A stretch of DNA of 64,000 bases from Thiobacillus sp. UBA3361 (GTDB taxonomy: Bacteria > Pseudomonadota > Gammaproteobacteria > Burkholderiales > Thiobacillaceae): contig DEQR01000043.1 in the NCBI GenBank assembly GCA_002360535.1, forward strand, positions 62,001 to 126,000. Reading direction: 5' to 3'. Shown here piece after piece: positions 1-9,571 of this stretch (positions are counted from its first letter, which is position 1; each line of letters starts with the position of its first letter). The notes under the pieces were generated by a model. The model searched no databases. It saw only the letters and a list, made by a program, of their open reading frames with translations, and was not told where the DNA came from. A program made the position numbers and the translations under genes.

Positions 1-1092
1 GTCGCCGATGCCGGCGGCGGCGCGTTGCTCGGGCGTCAGGCGGCCGTGGGTGGTGGTGGCCGGGTGGGTGATGGTGGTGCGGGTGTCGCCCAGGTTGGCG
101 GTGATGGACATGATGCGGGTGCCGTCGATGACCCGCCAGGCAGCTTCCCTGCCGCCGGCCAGTTCGAAGGCGACGATGCCGCCGCCGGTGGCCTGCTGGC
201 GCATGGCCAACTCATGCTGCGGGTGGGAGGCCAGGCCCGGATAGAGCACCCGGCTTACCGCGGGCTGTTTTTCCAGCCAGATGGCCAGCTCCACGGCATT
301 GGCCGAGTGGGCGCGCATGCGCAGATCCAGGGTCTCCAGGCCCTTGAACAGAACCCAAGCGTTGAAGGCGGACAGGGTCGGACCGGCGGTGCGCAGGAAG
401 GTGAACACCGGCTCCAGCAGCTCCCTGCCGCCCAGCACAGCACCGCCCAGCACCCTGCCCTGCCCGTCCAGATACTTGGTGGCCGAGTGGATGACGATGT
501 CGGCTCCCAGCGCCAACGGCCGTTGCAGGGCCGGGGAGCAGAAGCAGTTGTCCACCGCCAGCAGCGCCCCCGCCCCGTGGGCGATATCGGCCAGGGCGCG
601 GATGTCGGAGATCTCCGTCAGCGGGTTGGAGGGAGACTCCACGAACAGCAACCGGGTGTTGGGGCGCAGGGCGGCGCGCCATTCGGCCGTGTCGGTGGGC
701 GACACGAAGGTGGTCTCGACGCCGAACTTGCCCAGCACGTTGCTGAACAGTTGCACCGTGGAGCCGAAGATGGCGCGCGAGGCGATGACGTGCTCGCCCG
801 CCTTCATCAGCCCCATCACCGTGGCCAGGATGGCCGCCATGCCCGAGGCGAAGGCCACACAGCGCTCCGCCCCCTCCAGGGCGGCCAGGCGCTGCTCGAA
901 CATGGTCACGCTGGGGTTGGTGAATCGGGCGTAGATGTTGCCCGGCTCGGCCCCGGAAAAGCGGGCGGCGGCCTCAGCGGCGCTCTTGAAGACGAAACTG
1001 GAGGTGAGGAACAGGGCCTCGGAGTGTTCCTGGATCTCGGTGCGCAGGGTGCCGGCGCGGACGGCCAGGGTTTCGGGGTGGAGGGCAGTCAT
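1..1092 (-). CDS. metZ: O-succinylhomoserine sulfhydrylase, C-terminus cut off by window
   Basis: PLP-dependent Cys/Met-metabolism enzyme that makes homocysteine from O-succinylhomoserine and sulfide. Reading from the ATG at 1092, 364 residues are visible and the frame is still open at base 1; the family is about 390-400 residues, so only the tail is missing. Visible hallmarks are the cofactor-phosphate region YARFTNPS, the stretch SGMAAI, and the PLP-lysine segment IHSATKYLDGQG. It lies 68 bases downstream of purF on the same strand, as in many Betaproteobacteria, and is probably the last gene of the long minus-strand run. A cystathionine-synthase paralogue is the alternative, but the sequence style and location favour MetZ. 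Confidence 0.93.
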   Translation of the reverse strand, partial: MTALHPETLAVRAGTLRTEIQEHSEALFLTSSFVFKSAAEAAARFSGAEPGNIYARFTNPSVTMFEQRLAALEGAERCVAFASGMAAILATVMGLMKAGEHVIASRAIFGSTVQLFSNVLGKFGVETTFVSPTDTAEWRAALRPNTRLLFVESPSNPLTEISDIRALADIAHGAGALLAVDNCFCSPALQRPLALGADIVIHSATKYLDGQGRVLGGAVLGGRELLEPVFTFLRTAGPTLSAFNAWVLFKGLETLDLRMRAHSANAVELAIWLEKQPAVSRVLYPGLASHPQHELAMRQQATGGGIVAFELAGGREAAWRVIDGTRIMSITANLGDTRTTITHPATTTHGRLTPEQRAAAGIGD

Positions 1093-1111
1093 GGTCTGGG
1101 CCTGGTCAGAA

Positions 1112-1133
1112 CCCCCTCCCAGTGGGAGAGGGG
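1112..1133. repeat. Dispersed C/G-rich palindrome between purF and metZ
   Basis: CCCCCTCCC and GGGAGAGGGG arms surround a three-base centre. It belongs to the same style of element as those at 36051, 42343 and 46226. Read on the minus strand it sits just after the purF stop and before metZ, so it could act as a processing or attenuation hairpin. There is no T-run, so it is not called a terminator. Confidence 0.6.
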
Positions 1134-1160
1134 AAATATTAGAGAAGCACGCGCATTACC

Positions 1161-2675
<1,515 letters not shown>

Positions 2676-2742
2676 GCGCGTTAGCCTCGGAAAAGGGAAT
2701 GGGCCGCGGACGCTGACCGCCGTCGGGGGGTGGCCGGATTCG

Positions 2743-3366
2743 TCATGGCCCCAGGAGCACCGTGCCGAAGCCCTTGGCCTTCAGCTTGCGCTGCATGTCC
2801 AGGGCATCGCGGCGGTCTTCGTATGGGCCGACCCTGACCCGCGATTGCCCATTGGCCGTATAGACGCTGGTCTTGAATCCGGCCGCGGCCGCCTTGTCGG
2901 CCAACTGGCGGGCGTTCTTTTCCGAGCCGAAGGCGCCGAGTTGTAGGAAATAACCTTCGGTGGCGAACGGCCCGGTCGGCGGTTTGGCGGGTTTCTCCGC
3001 CTCGGCTGCCGCGGAGGGCTTGGCCTCCGCCTTCCCGGCATCCGTCTTGGCCGGTGCTTCGGCCGACGGACGGGCCTCGGGCTGGGGCGTCGGGGTCAAC
3101 GCCGGCGGCTCGGCGGCCGTGTCGGGCTGCGCGTCGTCGATCGCCGGCGGACTGGGCGGTGCCTGGCCCGCGGCCGGGAAAGGGGTGGAGGGATCGGGGA
3201 TGCGGATGTCCACTTCCGAACCCAGGGGCTTGGGTTCCGGGTCGAAGACCATCGGCAGGACCACCACCGCCACCAGTGCCAGGGCGATGGCGCCCACCAG
3301 ACGCCGCCGCGCCCGCCGACGCAGGTCCATTTCCTCAGGATTCATTGCAGCTTGCTTGGCCATCAT
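2743..3366 (-). CDS. dedD: DedD-like SPOR-domain inner-membrane protein
   Basis: Bitopic cell-division-type protein expected to bind denuded peptidoglycan at the septum. It has a basic N-terminus rich in RRR, one membrane helix at about residues 23-42, a long Pro/Ala/Glu linker, and a C-terminal SPOR domain (about 130-207) beginning GYFLQLGAFGS and containing SRVRVGPY. The start overlaps the end of folC by 32 bases. The second Met (3363, MAKQ) resembles the start used in relatives, and an internal ATG at 3345 is possible. Its position between folC and purF is conserved. Function is inferred from the SPOR domain. Confidence 0.88.
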   Translation of the reverse strand: MMAKQAAMNPEEMDLRRRARRRLVGAIALALVAVVVLPMVFDPEPKPLGSEVDIRIPDPSTPFPAAGQAPPSPPAIDDAQPDTAAEPPALTPTPQPEARPSAEAPAKTDAGKAEAKPSAAAEAEKPAKPPTGPFATEGYFLQLGAFGSEKNARQLADKAAAAGFKTSVYTANGQSRVRVGPYEDRRDALDMQRKLKAKGFGTVLLGP

Positions 3367-4618
3367 CCAGGGCGCGCAGCGCCTCCGCCACGGTGTAGAA
3401 GGAACCGAAGCAGCAGATTATATCGGTCGGCTCCGCCTTGGCACAGGCCGCGTGCAATGCCGCGGCGACATCGGCATGCGCCTCGGCCTCCACACCTGCC
3501 TCCCGCAGCCGGGCGCGCAAGGCCTCGTCGGTCATGCCGCGGGGACCCGCCAGGCCGGCCACGTGCCACTGGTGAATCCCCTCGCCCATGGCCCGAACGA
3601 CGCCGGCCACATCCTTGTCGGCCAGCATTGCCAAGACTGCGATGCGCCGCCCGGTGGGCGGCAAATCAGTCAGATTCGCGGCCAAGGCTCGCGCTGCCTG
3701 GGGGTTGTGGGCGACATCCAGCAGGATGCGGGGCGCTCCCGTCATGAGTTGCGCCCGGCCGGGCTGGCGGGCTTCGGCCAAGCCGCGGCGCATGGCGGCC
3801 ACCGGCACCGGCAGGCGCTCGCGCAGGCTGTGCAGGGCGGCAATGGCGCCGGCGGCGTTGTGCAGCTGGAAGGCGCCGGGCATCGCCGGCCTGGGCAGGG
3901 CAGCAAACACCTGCTCCGGCAGCCGGCATTCCCAGGCCGCATCCTGTGCCCGGATGCGTATCTCCGCGCCCAGGCGCAGCAGCTGTGCGCCGATATCGGC
4001 GGCGTGCCGCAACAGGCTTTCAGGCGGATTCGGATCGCTGCACACGGCGGGACGGCCGGCGCGCAGGATGCCGGCCTTCTCCCGGCCGATGGCCTCGCGG
4101 GTATGGCCGAGGTATTCCTGGTGATCCAGGTCGATGGCGGTCACCACCGCGCAATCGGCGTCGAAGGCGTTGACCGCGTCCAGCCGCCCGCCCAGGCCCA
4201 CTTCCAGCACCGCCACATCCACCGGCTGGCGCTGGAACAGCCAGACGGCTGCCAGGGTGCCGAACTCGAAATAGGTCAGGGAGGTGTCGCCGCGGGCCGC
4301 CTCGACGGCCTCGAAGGCCGTCACCAAGTCGGCATCCTGGACTTCGCGTCCAGCGATACGCACCCGCTCGTTGTAGCGCCGCAGATGCGGCGAGGTGTAG
4401 CAGCCCACCCGGTAGCCGGCGTGGCCGAGCATGGCTTCGAGGTAGGCGCAGGTGGAGCCCTTGCCGTTGGTACCGCCGACGGTGATCAGCGGGAAGTCCG
4501 GGTTCAGGCCTAACCGCCGGCGGACCTCATCGACCCGCTCCAGGCCCATGTCGATGGCCTTGGGGTGCAGACCCTCCAGGTAGGCCAGCCACCCGGCCAG
4601 GTCTGTCGCGGGCGGCAT
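3335..4618 (-). CDS. folC: Bifunctional folylpolyglutamate synthase / dihydrofolate synthase
   Basis: Mur-ligase-fold enzyme that adds glutamate to dihydropteroate and to folates. The 427 residues are the normal size. The ATP-binding loop GGTNGKGST is at about residues 47-55, followed by YTSPHL and NERVRI, both typical of FolC; the central region has DLDHQEYLG and the C-terminal domain has LDVAHNPQAA. It sits between accD (22 bases upstream) and the SPOR gene (overlapping downstream), an arrangement common in proteobacteria and indicating cotranscription. Confidence 0.97.
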   Translation of the reverse strand: MPPATDLAGWLAYLEGLHPKAIDMGLERVDEVRRRLGLNPDFPLITVGGTNGKGSTCAYLEAMLGHAGYRVGCYTSPHLRRYNERVRIAGREVQDADLVTAFEAVEAARGDTSLTYFEFGTLAAVWLFQRQPVDVAVLEVGLGGRLDAVNAFDADCAVVTAIDLDHQEYLGHTREAIGREKAGILRAGRPAVCSDPNPPESLLRHAADIGAQLLRLGAEIRIRAQDAAWECRLPEQVFAALPRPAMPGAFQLHNAAGAIAALHSLRERLPVPVAAMRRGLAEARQPGRAQLMTGAPRILLDVAHNPQAARALAANLTDLPPTGRRIAVLAMLADKDVAGVVRAMGEGIHQWHVAGLAGPRGMTDEALRARLREAGVEAEAHADVAAALHAACAKAEPTDIICCFGSFYTVAEALRALDDGQASCNES

Positions 4619-4640
4619 GGCGGGGATAAGCAGGCGGAGT

Positions 4641-5507
4641 TCAGGCTGCCGCCGGACGGCGGAGCATGGTGTTGGTCAGGCGGACGATGGTGTCGCGCAG
4701 ATGGCGGCGATCGACGATCAGATCGACGGCGCCGTGTTCGAGCAGGAATTCGGAACGCTGGAACCCCTCGGGCAGCTTTTCGCGCACCGTCTGCTCGATC
4801 ACGCGTGGACCGGCGAAGCCGATCAGGGCATTGGGTTCGGCGATGATCACGTCGCCGAGCATGGCGAAGCTGGCCGACACGCCGCCCATGGTCGGATCGG
4901 TGAGCACGGAGATGAACGGCAGCCGGTGCGCGGACAATTTGGTCAGGGCGGCGCTGGTCTTGGCCATCTGCATCAGCGACAACAGACCTTCCTGCATGCG
5001 TGCGCCGCCGCTGGCCGCGATGCAGATGAAGGGCTTCTTGCCCTTGATGCTGGCCTCGACGCCGCGCACGAAACGCTCACCCACCACCGAGCCCATTGAG
5101 CCGCCCATGTAGCGGAACTCGAAAGCGGCCGCGACCATGGGGGCGCCCAATATCCTGCCGTCCATCACCACCAGGGCATCGCCTTCGCCGGTGGTGGTCT
5201 TGGCCTCGTCGATGCGGTCACTGTACTTGCGGCTGTCCTTGAATTTCAGGCTGTCCACCGGCACGACGTTGGCGGCGATCTCCTTGCGGCCCTCCTCGTC
5301 GAGCAGCAGTTCCAGGCGCTTGCGCGCGCCGACCCGGTTGTGGTGACCGCACTGCGGACAGACGTGGGCGTTGCTGTCGAGATCGGCCGAGTAGAGCACC
5401 GACTCGCAGTTCGGGCATTTGCTCCACAGCCCCTCGGGCATGGTCTTCTTGGCCGCTTCCACGCGGCGCTGGATCTTGGGCGGGAGGATTTTCTGGAACC
5501 AGCTCAT
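4641..5507 (-). CDS. accD: Acetyl-CoA carboxylase carboxyltransferase subunit beta
   Basis: Beta half of the carboxyltransferase that forms malonyl-CoA for fatty acid synthesis; it pairs with AccA, which is not in this window. The 288-residue protein carries an N-terminal zinc ribbon with Cys31, Cys34, Cys50 and Cys53. It then has the crotonase-like carboxyltransferase domain with SGGARMQEG and the stretch DPTMGGVSASFA. It lies downstream of trpA and upstream of folC with short gaps. Confidence 0.98.
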   Translation of the reverse strand: MSWFQKILPPKIQRRVEAAKKTMPEGLWSKCPNCESVLYSADLDSNAHVCPQCGHHNRVGARKRLELLLDEEGRKEIAANVVPVDSLKFKDSRKYSDRIDEAKTTTGEGDALVVMDGRILGAPMVAAAFEFRYMGGSMGSVVGERFVRGVEASIKGKKPFICIAASGGARMQEGLLSLMQMAKTSAALTKLSAHRLPFISVLTDPTMGGVSASFAMLGDVIIAEPNALIGFAGPRVIEQTVREKLPEGFQRSEFLLEHGAVDLIVDRRHLRDTIVRLTNTMLRRPAAA

Positions 5508-5535
5508 GGTGTCGTCCCCTGGGGTGGGTTATCGG

Positions 5536-6333
5536 TTATGCGTCCAGCGCGGCGCGCACGCTGGCGACGAAATTCCTGACGTTATCGGCCGCCGACTCGC
5601 GCGGCGAGGCCTCCACCTCCTGGACGATGCGGCTGCCGATGACCACCGCGTCGGCCACCTCGGCCACCGCGCGGGCGGTCTCCGGATCGCGGATGCCGAA
5701 GCCGACGCCCACCGGCAGCCGTGCATGCGCGCGGATGTCGGCCATGCGTTGGGCCACTTCGGCCATGTCCAGGGTCGCGGCGCCGGTCACGCCCTTGAGC
5801 GACACGTAATAGATGAAGCCGCTGGCGTGCCGCGCCACCGCTTCCACGCGGGCATCCGGAGTGGTGGGGGAAAGCAGGAAGATGGCATCCAGCCCATGTT
5901 GGGCCAGGGTGGCGGAATAGGCCTCCGCCTCCTCGGGCGGGTAATCGACGGTCAACACGCCATCGACGCCCGCCGCCTCTGCATCCTGGGCGAACACCGT
6001 CAGGCCCATGGCCTCGATGGGGTTGGCGTAGCCCATCAGTACCACAGGCGTTTGTGTGTCGGTCTTGCGGAACTCGGTGACCATGGCCAACACCCGGCGC
6101 AGGCTCACGCCGTGCTTCAGCGCCCGCTCGGAGCTGCGCTGGATGGTCGGCCCGTCGGCCATGGGATCGGAGAAGGGCACCCCCAGCTCCAGGATGTCCG
6201 CCCCCCCCGCCACCAGGGCATGCATCAGGGGCACGGTGAGTTCGGGGTCCGGATCGCCGGCGGTGATGAAGGGAATGAGGGCCTTGCGGCCTCGCGCCGA
6301 GAGATCGGCGAATCGCTGTGGAATACGGGACAT
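5536..6333 (-). CDS. trpA: Tryptophan synthase alpha subunit
   Basis: TIM-barrel subunit that releases indole from indole-3-glycerol phosphate and passes it to TrpB. Catalytic Glu is in DILELGVPFSDP and catalytic Asp in the same strand-loop (SDPMADGP). The phosphate-binding end is VGVGFGIRDPE and the GSRIVQ segment. 265 residues is the usual length. It starts 13 bases after trpB, so the two are made together. Confidence 0.98.
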   Translation of the reverse strand: MSRIPQRFADLSARGRKALIPFITAGDPDPELTVPLMHALVAGGADILELGVPFSDPMADGPTIQRSSERALKHGVSLRRVLAMVTEFRKTDTQTPVVLMGYANPIEAMGLTVFAQDAEAAGVDGVLTVDYPPEEAEAYSATLAQHGLDAIFLLSPTTPDARVEAVARHASGFIYYVSLKGVTGAATLDMAEVAQRMADIRAHARLPVGVGFGIRDPETARAVAEVADAVVIGSRIVQEVEASPRESAADNVRNFVASVRAALDA

Positions 6334-6346
6334 GGTTCGGTGAGGT

Positions 6347-7546
6347 TCAGAGTGTGATGCCGGCCAGGCCAGCCACGGTGTTGATGTCCTTGTCCCCCCG
6401 CCCCGAGAGGTTGACCAGCAGGGTCTTGTCCCGGCCCAGGGTGGGGGCCAGCTTGGCGGCGTAGGCCAGGGCGTGGCTGGATTCCAGGGCGGGGATGATG
6501 CCCTCGTAGCGGCACAGGTCGTGGAAGGCCTGCATGGCCTCGTCGTCTGTGACGGCCACGTATTCCGCCCGGCCGCAGTCCTTGAGATAGCTGTGTTCGG
6601 GGCCGACGCCGGGGTAGTCCAGGCCGGCGGAGACGGAGTGGGTCTCGATGATCTGGCCGTTGGCGTCCTGCATCAGGTAGGAACGGAAGCCGTGCAGCAC
6701 CCCCGGCGTGCCGGCGGACAGGGGCGCGGCGTGCTTGCCGCTGGCCAGGCCCAGGCCGGCTGCCTCCACGCCGATGAGCTTCACGCCGCCGTAGGGGATG
6801 TAGGGATGGAAGATGCCGATGGCGTTGGAGCCGCCCCCCACGCAGGCGATCACCGCGTCGGGCTGGCGGCCGGCGAGTTCGGGCATCTGGTCGATGCACT
6901 CCCGGCCGATGACGGACTGGAAGTCCCGCACCAGCATGGGATAGGGGTGGGGACCGGCGGCGGTGCCCAGCACGTAGAAGGTGCTCTCCACGTTGGTCAC
7001 CCAGTCGCGCATGGCCTCGTTGAGGGCGTCCTTGAGGGTCTTGGAACCGGATTCCACCGGCACCACCGTGGCACCCAGCAGCTTCATGCGATAGACGTTG
7101 GGCGCCTGGCGCTTGACGTCCTCGCTGCCCATATAGACCACGCACTCCATGCCGTAGCGGGCGGCCACGGTGGCGGAGGCCACCCCGTGCTGGCCGGCGC
7201 CGGTCTCGGCGATCACCCGCTTCTTGCCCATGCGCCGGGCCAGCAGGGCCTGGCCGACGGTGTTGTTGATCTTGTGGGCGCCGGTGTGGTTCAGGTCTTC
7301 GCGTTTGAGGTAGATCTGCGCCCCGCCCAGGGTGTCCGACAGCCGCTTGGCATGGTAGATGGGGCTGGGGCGGCCGACGTAGTGCTTGAGCTCGCGGTGG
7401 AATTCGGCCTGGAAATCGGGGTCTTCGCGCACCGCCTCGTATTCCCGGCGCAACTCGTCCAACGCGGCCATCAGGGTCTCGGCCACGAAGATGCCGCCAT
7501 AGGGGCCGAAATGGCCGCGGGCGTCGGGTAGGTCATACATCTGCAT
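6347..7546 (-). CDS. trpB: Tryptophan synthase beta subunit
   Basis: PLP enzyme that condenses indole with serine. The PLP lysine is in HTGAHKINN, the phosphate-binding glycine loop is GGGSNAIG, and GAGQHGVA and GRGDKD are also typical of TrpB1. The 399 residues match the family. The 3' end of trpF overlaps its start by 14 bases, which suggests translational coupling. Either of two in-frame ATGs (7546 or 7540) could be used. Confidence 0.98.
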   Translation of the reverse strand: MQMYDLPDARGHFGPYGGIFVAETLMAALDELRREYEAVREDPDFQAEFHRELKHYVGRPSPIYHAKRLSDTLGGAQIYLKREDLNHTGAHKINNTVGQALLARRMGKKRVIAETGAGQHGVASATVAARYGMECVVYMGSEDVKRQAPNVYRMKLLGATVVPVESGSKTLKDALNEAMRDWVTNVESTFYVLGTAAGPHPYPMLVRDFQSVIGRECIDQMPELAGRQPDAVIACVGGGSNAIGIFHPYIPYGGVKLIGVEAAGLGLASGKHAAPLSAGTPGVLHGFRSYLMQDANGQIIETHSVSAGLDYPGVGPEHSYLKDCGRAEYVAVTDDEAMQAFHDLCRYEGIIPALESSHALAYAAKLAPTLGRDKTLLVNLSGRGDKDINTVAGLAGITL

Positions 7547-8153
7547 TGCGAACCTCGTTCATGAAGGATTGGATGCGCGTCGCATCCTTGATGCCCTTGG
7601 CGATTTCAACACCGCTGGACACATCGACGGCCCAGGGCCGCACCCGGCGGATGGCCTCGGCTACGTTGCCCGGTTCCAGCCCACCGGCCAGGACGATGGG
7701 CTTGGGCAGGTCGCGGGGGATCAGGTTCCAGTCGAAGGCGTGGCCCGTGCCACCGTGGGCCTGGGGGCTGTAGGCATCCAACAGCAGTCCGCGGCAGCCA
7801 CCGTACAAGGCTGCGGATTGTAGCAAATCCATCCCCGGCCGGACCCGCAGGGCCTTGATCCAGGGGGTGCCGAAGGCGGCGCAGAAGTCCGGCGGCTCGT
7901 CGCCATGGAACTGGAGCAGGTCTGGGCGGACCTCGGCCAGCACGGCACGCACCCAGTCCGGCTCCGGATCCACAAACAGGGCCACGCTAGTGAGGAACGG
8001 TGGCAGCTCGCGCACGATGGCAGCGGCCTGCTCCGGCGTCACCGAACGCGGGCTCTTGGCGAAGAACACCAATCCGACGGCGTCCGCGCCCGCCTGGGCG
8101 GCGGCCAGGGCATCCGCCGCGCGGGTGATGCCGCAGATTTTCACACGGGTCAT
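7533..8153 (-). CDS. trpF: Phosphoribosylanthranilate isomerase
   Basis: Amadori rearrangement step of tryptophan synthesis. This stand-alone 206-residue TIM barrel starts VKICGITR with the catalytic Cys and has the catalytic Asp in LLLDAYSP; the phosphate loops LAGGLEPGNV and DVSSGVE are intact. It lies between truA and trpB, the standard truA-trpF-trpBA order of Beta- and Gammaproteobacteria. Confidence 0.97.
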   Translation of the reverse strand: MTRVKICGITRAADALAAAQAGADAVGLVFFAKSPRSVTPEQAAAIVRELPPFLTSVALFVDPEPDWVRAVLAEVRPDLLQFHGDEPPDFCAAFGTPWIKALRVRPGMDLLQSAALYGGCRGLLLDAYSPQAHGGTGHAFDWNLIPRDLPKPIVLAGGLEPGNVAEAIRRVRPWAVDVSSGVEIAKGIKDATRIQSFMNEVRNADV

Positions 8154-8182
8154 GGCGACGTGGGGTCGAGCGGAATTCGGGA

Positions 8183-8977
8183 CTACGGAGTGTCAACCAA
8201 CGGCAGGCGCTTGTCGAATGGCGGCAGGCCCCACTGGTCGGCATATTCCACGCCGGCCAGGTAGAGTCCATCCGCGGCGAAGGTGGCGGCGCCCTGCCGA
8301 CGGTCCCGGCTGGCCAGCACCTCCCCCACCCATTCCGGTCCGCGGCGGCGCAATCCCACCCAGGCCAGGGCGCCCACCATGTTGCGCACCTGGTGGTGCA
8401 GGAAGGCATTGGCGCGGAAATCGAACACAAGATAGTTGCCCGCCCGCGTCACGCTGGCCTGGTGTAGCTCCCGTACCGGGGTCTTGGCCTGGCATTCCGC
8501 CGAGCGGAAGGCGGAAAAATCGTGCCGGCCCACGAGCAGGGTCGCCGCCTGCCGCATCCCCTCCAGATCCAGACTACCATGCAGCCAGCCGACCCGGCCG
8601 TGCAGGAGGGCGGGACGCACGGCATGATTGAGCAGCATATAGCGATACTGGCGGGACAGGGCCGCCGTTCTGGCATTGAAGGCGGGATCCACATCTTTGG
8701 CCCAGAGTACCGCCATGGCGGCCGGCAGATGGGCATTCACGCCCCGCACCCAGGCAGACGTAGGGCGGTCGTGCAGGGCATCGAAATGCACCACCTGGGC
8801 CAAGGCATGTACGCCGGCATCGGTGCGACCGGCGGTGATGGTCTGCACCGGTGTCCCGTGCACTGCGGCAAGTGCCGCCTCCAGATGGTCCTGGACGGCG
8901 CAGCCGCCGGGCTGGGTCTGCCAGCCGCAGAAGGCCCGACCATCATATTCCAGGCCCAGGACTATGCGCTGAGCCAC
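8183..8977 (-). CDS. truA: tRNA pseudouridine(38-40) synthase
   Basis: Modifies uridines 38-40 in the tRNA anticodon arm. The 264-residue protein shows the N-terminal signature LEYDGRAFCGWQ, the catalytic Asp in AGRTDAGVHA, and the C-terminal FHHQVRN-type motif FLHHQVRNMVG. Its start overlaps the end of the preceding CbiQ-like gene by 16 bases. Confidence 0.97.
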   Translation of the reverse strand: MAQRIVLGLEYDGRAFCGWQTQPGGCAVQDHLEAALAAVHGTPVQTITAGRTDAGVHALAQVVHFDALHDRPTSAWVRGVNAHLPAAMAVLWAKDVDPAFNARTAALSRQYRYMLLNHAVRPALLHGRVGWLHGSLDLEGMRQAATLLVGRHDFSAFRSAECQAKTPVRELHQASVTRAGNYLVFDFRANAFLHHQVRNMVGALAWVGLRRRGPEWVGEVLASRDRRQGAATFAADGLYLAGVEYADQWGLPPFDKRLPLVDTP

Positions 8978-9558
8978 AGCGTCACCATGCCGAGCATGGC
9001 CACGGCCAGGATGGCCCCGTCATGCCAATGCCATTGCAGGAGGGTGAGGGGCTGGCGGTTGGGCAGGTCATGGCCCGGCTGGCGGCCCTGCAACAGATCG
9101 TGCAGCACATGAGAACCGATGCGCCTTTCCATGGCATGCAGGGTCAGGGCCAGCCGCAGGGCGGCACGGCGCGGGTCCATGCCGAGGGACTGGAATGGGC
9201 GCAGCAAACCATGCACCCCGCACATCAGCCGATCAACGGGCATGGCCAGCACCAGGATATCCAGCAAGGCCAGCATGACCAGCAACCGGCCGGCCTGGGT
9301 CAAACCCGCCAGCATCCCTTCCCGGCTCGGCGATGCCTCGCCCAGCAGTTGCAGGAGGGGTTCTCCCGGCAGCTGATAGGCATGCGCCAGTACAAGGATC
9401 AGGAACAGCCAGCGGGCACGGGCGATCAAACCCAGCAGCCTAGTGCGCGCGCGCCAGGCCAGGAGCGACACACCGAAAAACACCAGCAGGAAAAAATTCA
9501 GCCCCGGCAGGGCCAGGGCTGAAAGGATGTAGAGCACGATCCGTGCCGTGGGATGCAT
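8962..9558 (-). CDS. CbiQ/EcfT-like integral membrane protein
   Basis: Predicted polytopic protein of about 198 residues with several hydrophobic helices and a cytoplasmic loop containing LGMDPRRAALRLALTLHAMERR, the type of coupling helix found in T components of energy-coupling-factor transporters. The chosen start is ATG 9558 (MHPTARIV), with a GAGGG-like ribosome site about 11 bases upstream. An ATG at 9603 would run into fimV. No ECF ATPase or substrate component is nearby, so transport activity is unproven. Confidence 0.65.
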   Translation of the reverse strand: MHPTARIVLYILSALALPGLNFFLLVFFGVSLLAWRARTRLLGLIARARWLFLILVLAHAYQLPGEPLLQLLGEASPSREGMLAGLTQAGRLLVMLALLDILVLAMPVDRLMCGVHGLLRPFQSLGMDPRRAALRLALTLHAMERRIGSHVLHDLLQGRQPGHDLPNRQPLTLLQWHWHDGAILAVAMLGMVTLWLSA

Positions 9559-9571
9559 GCGGGCTATGCCC

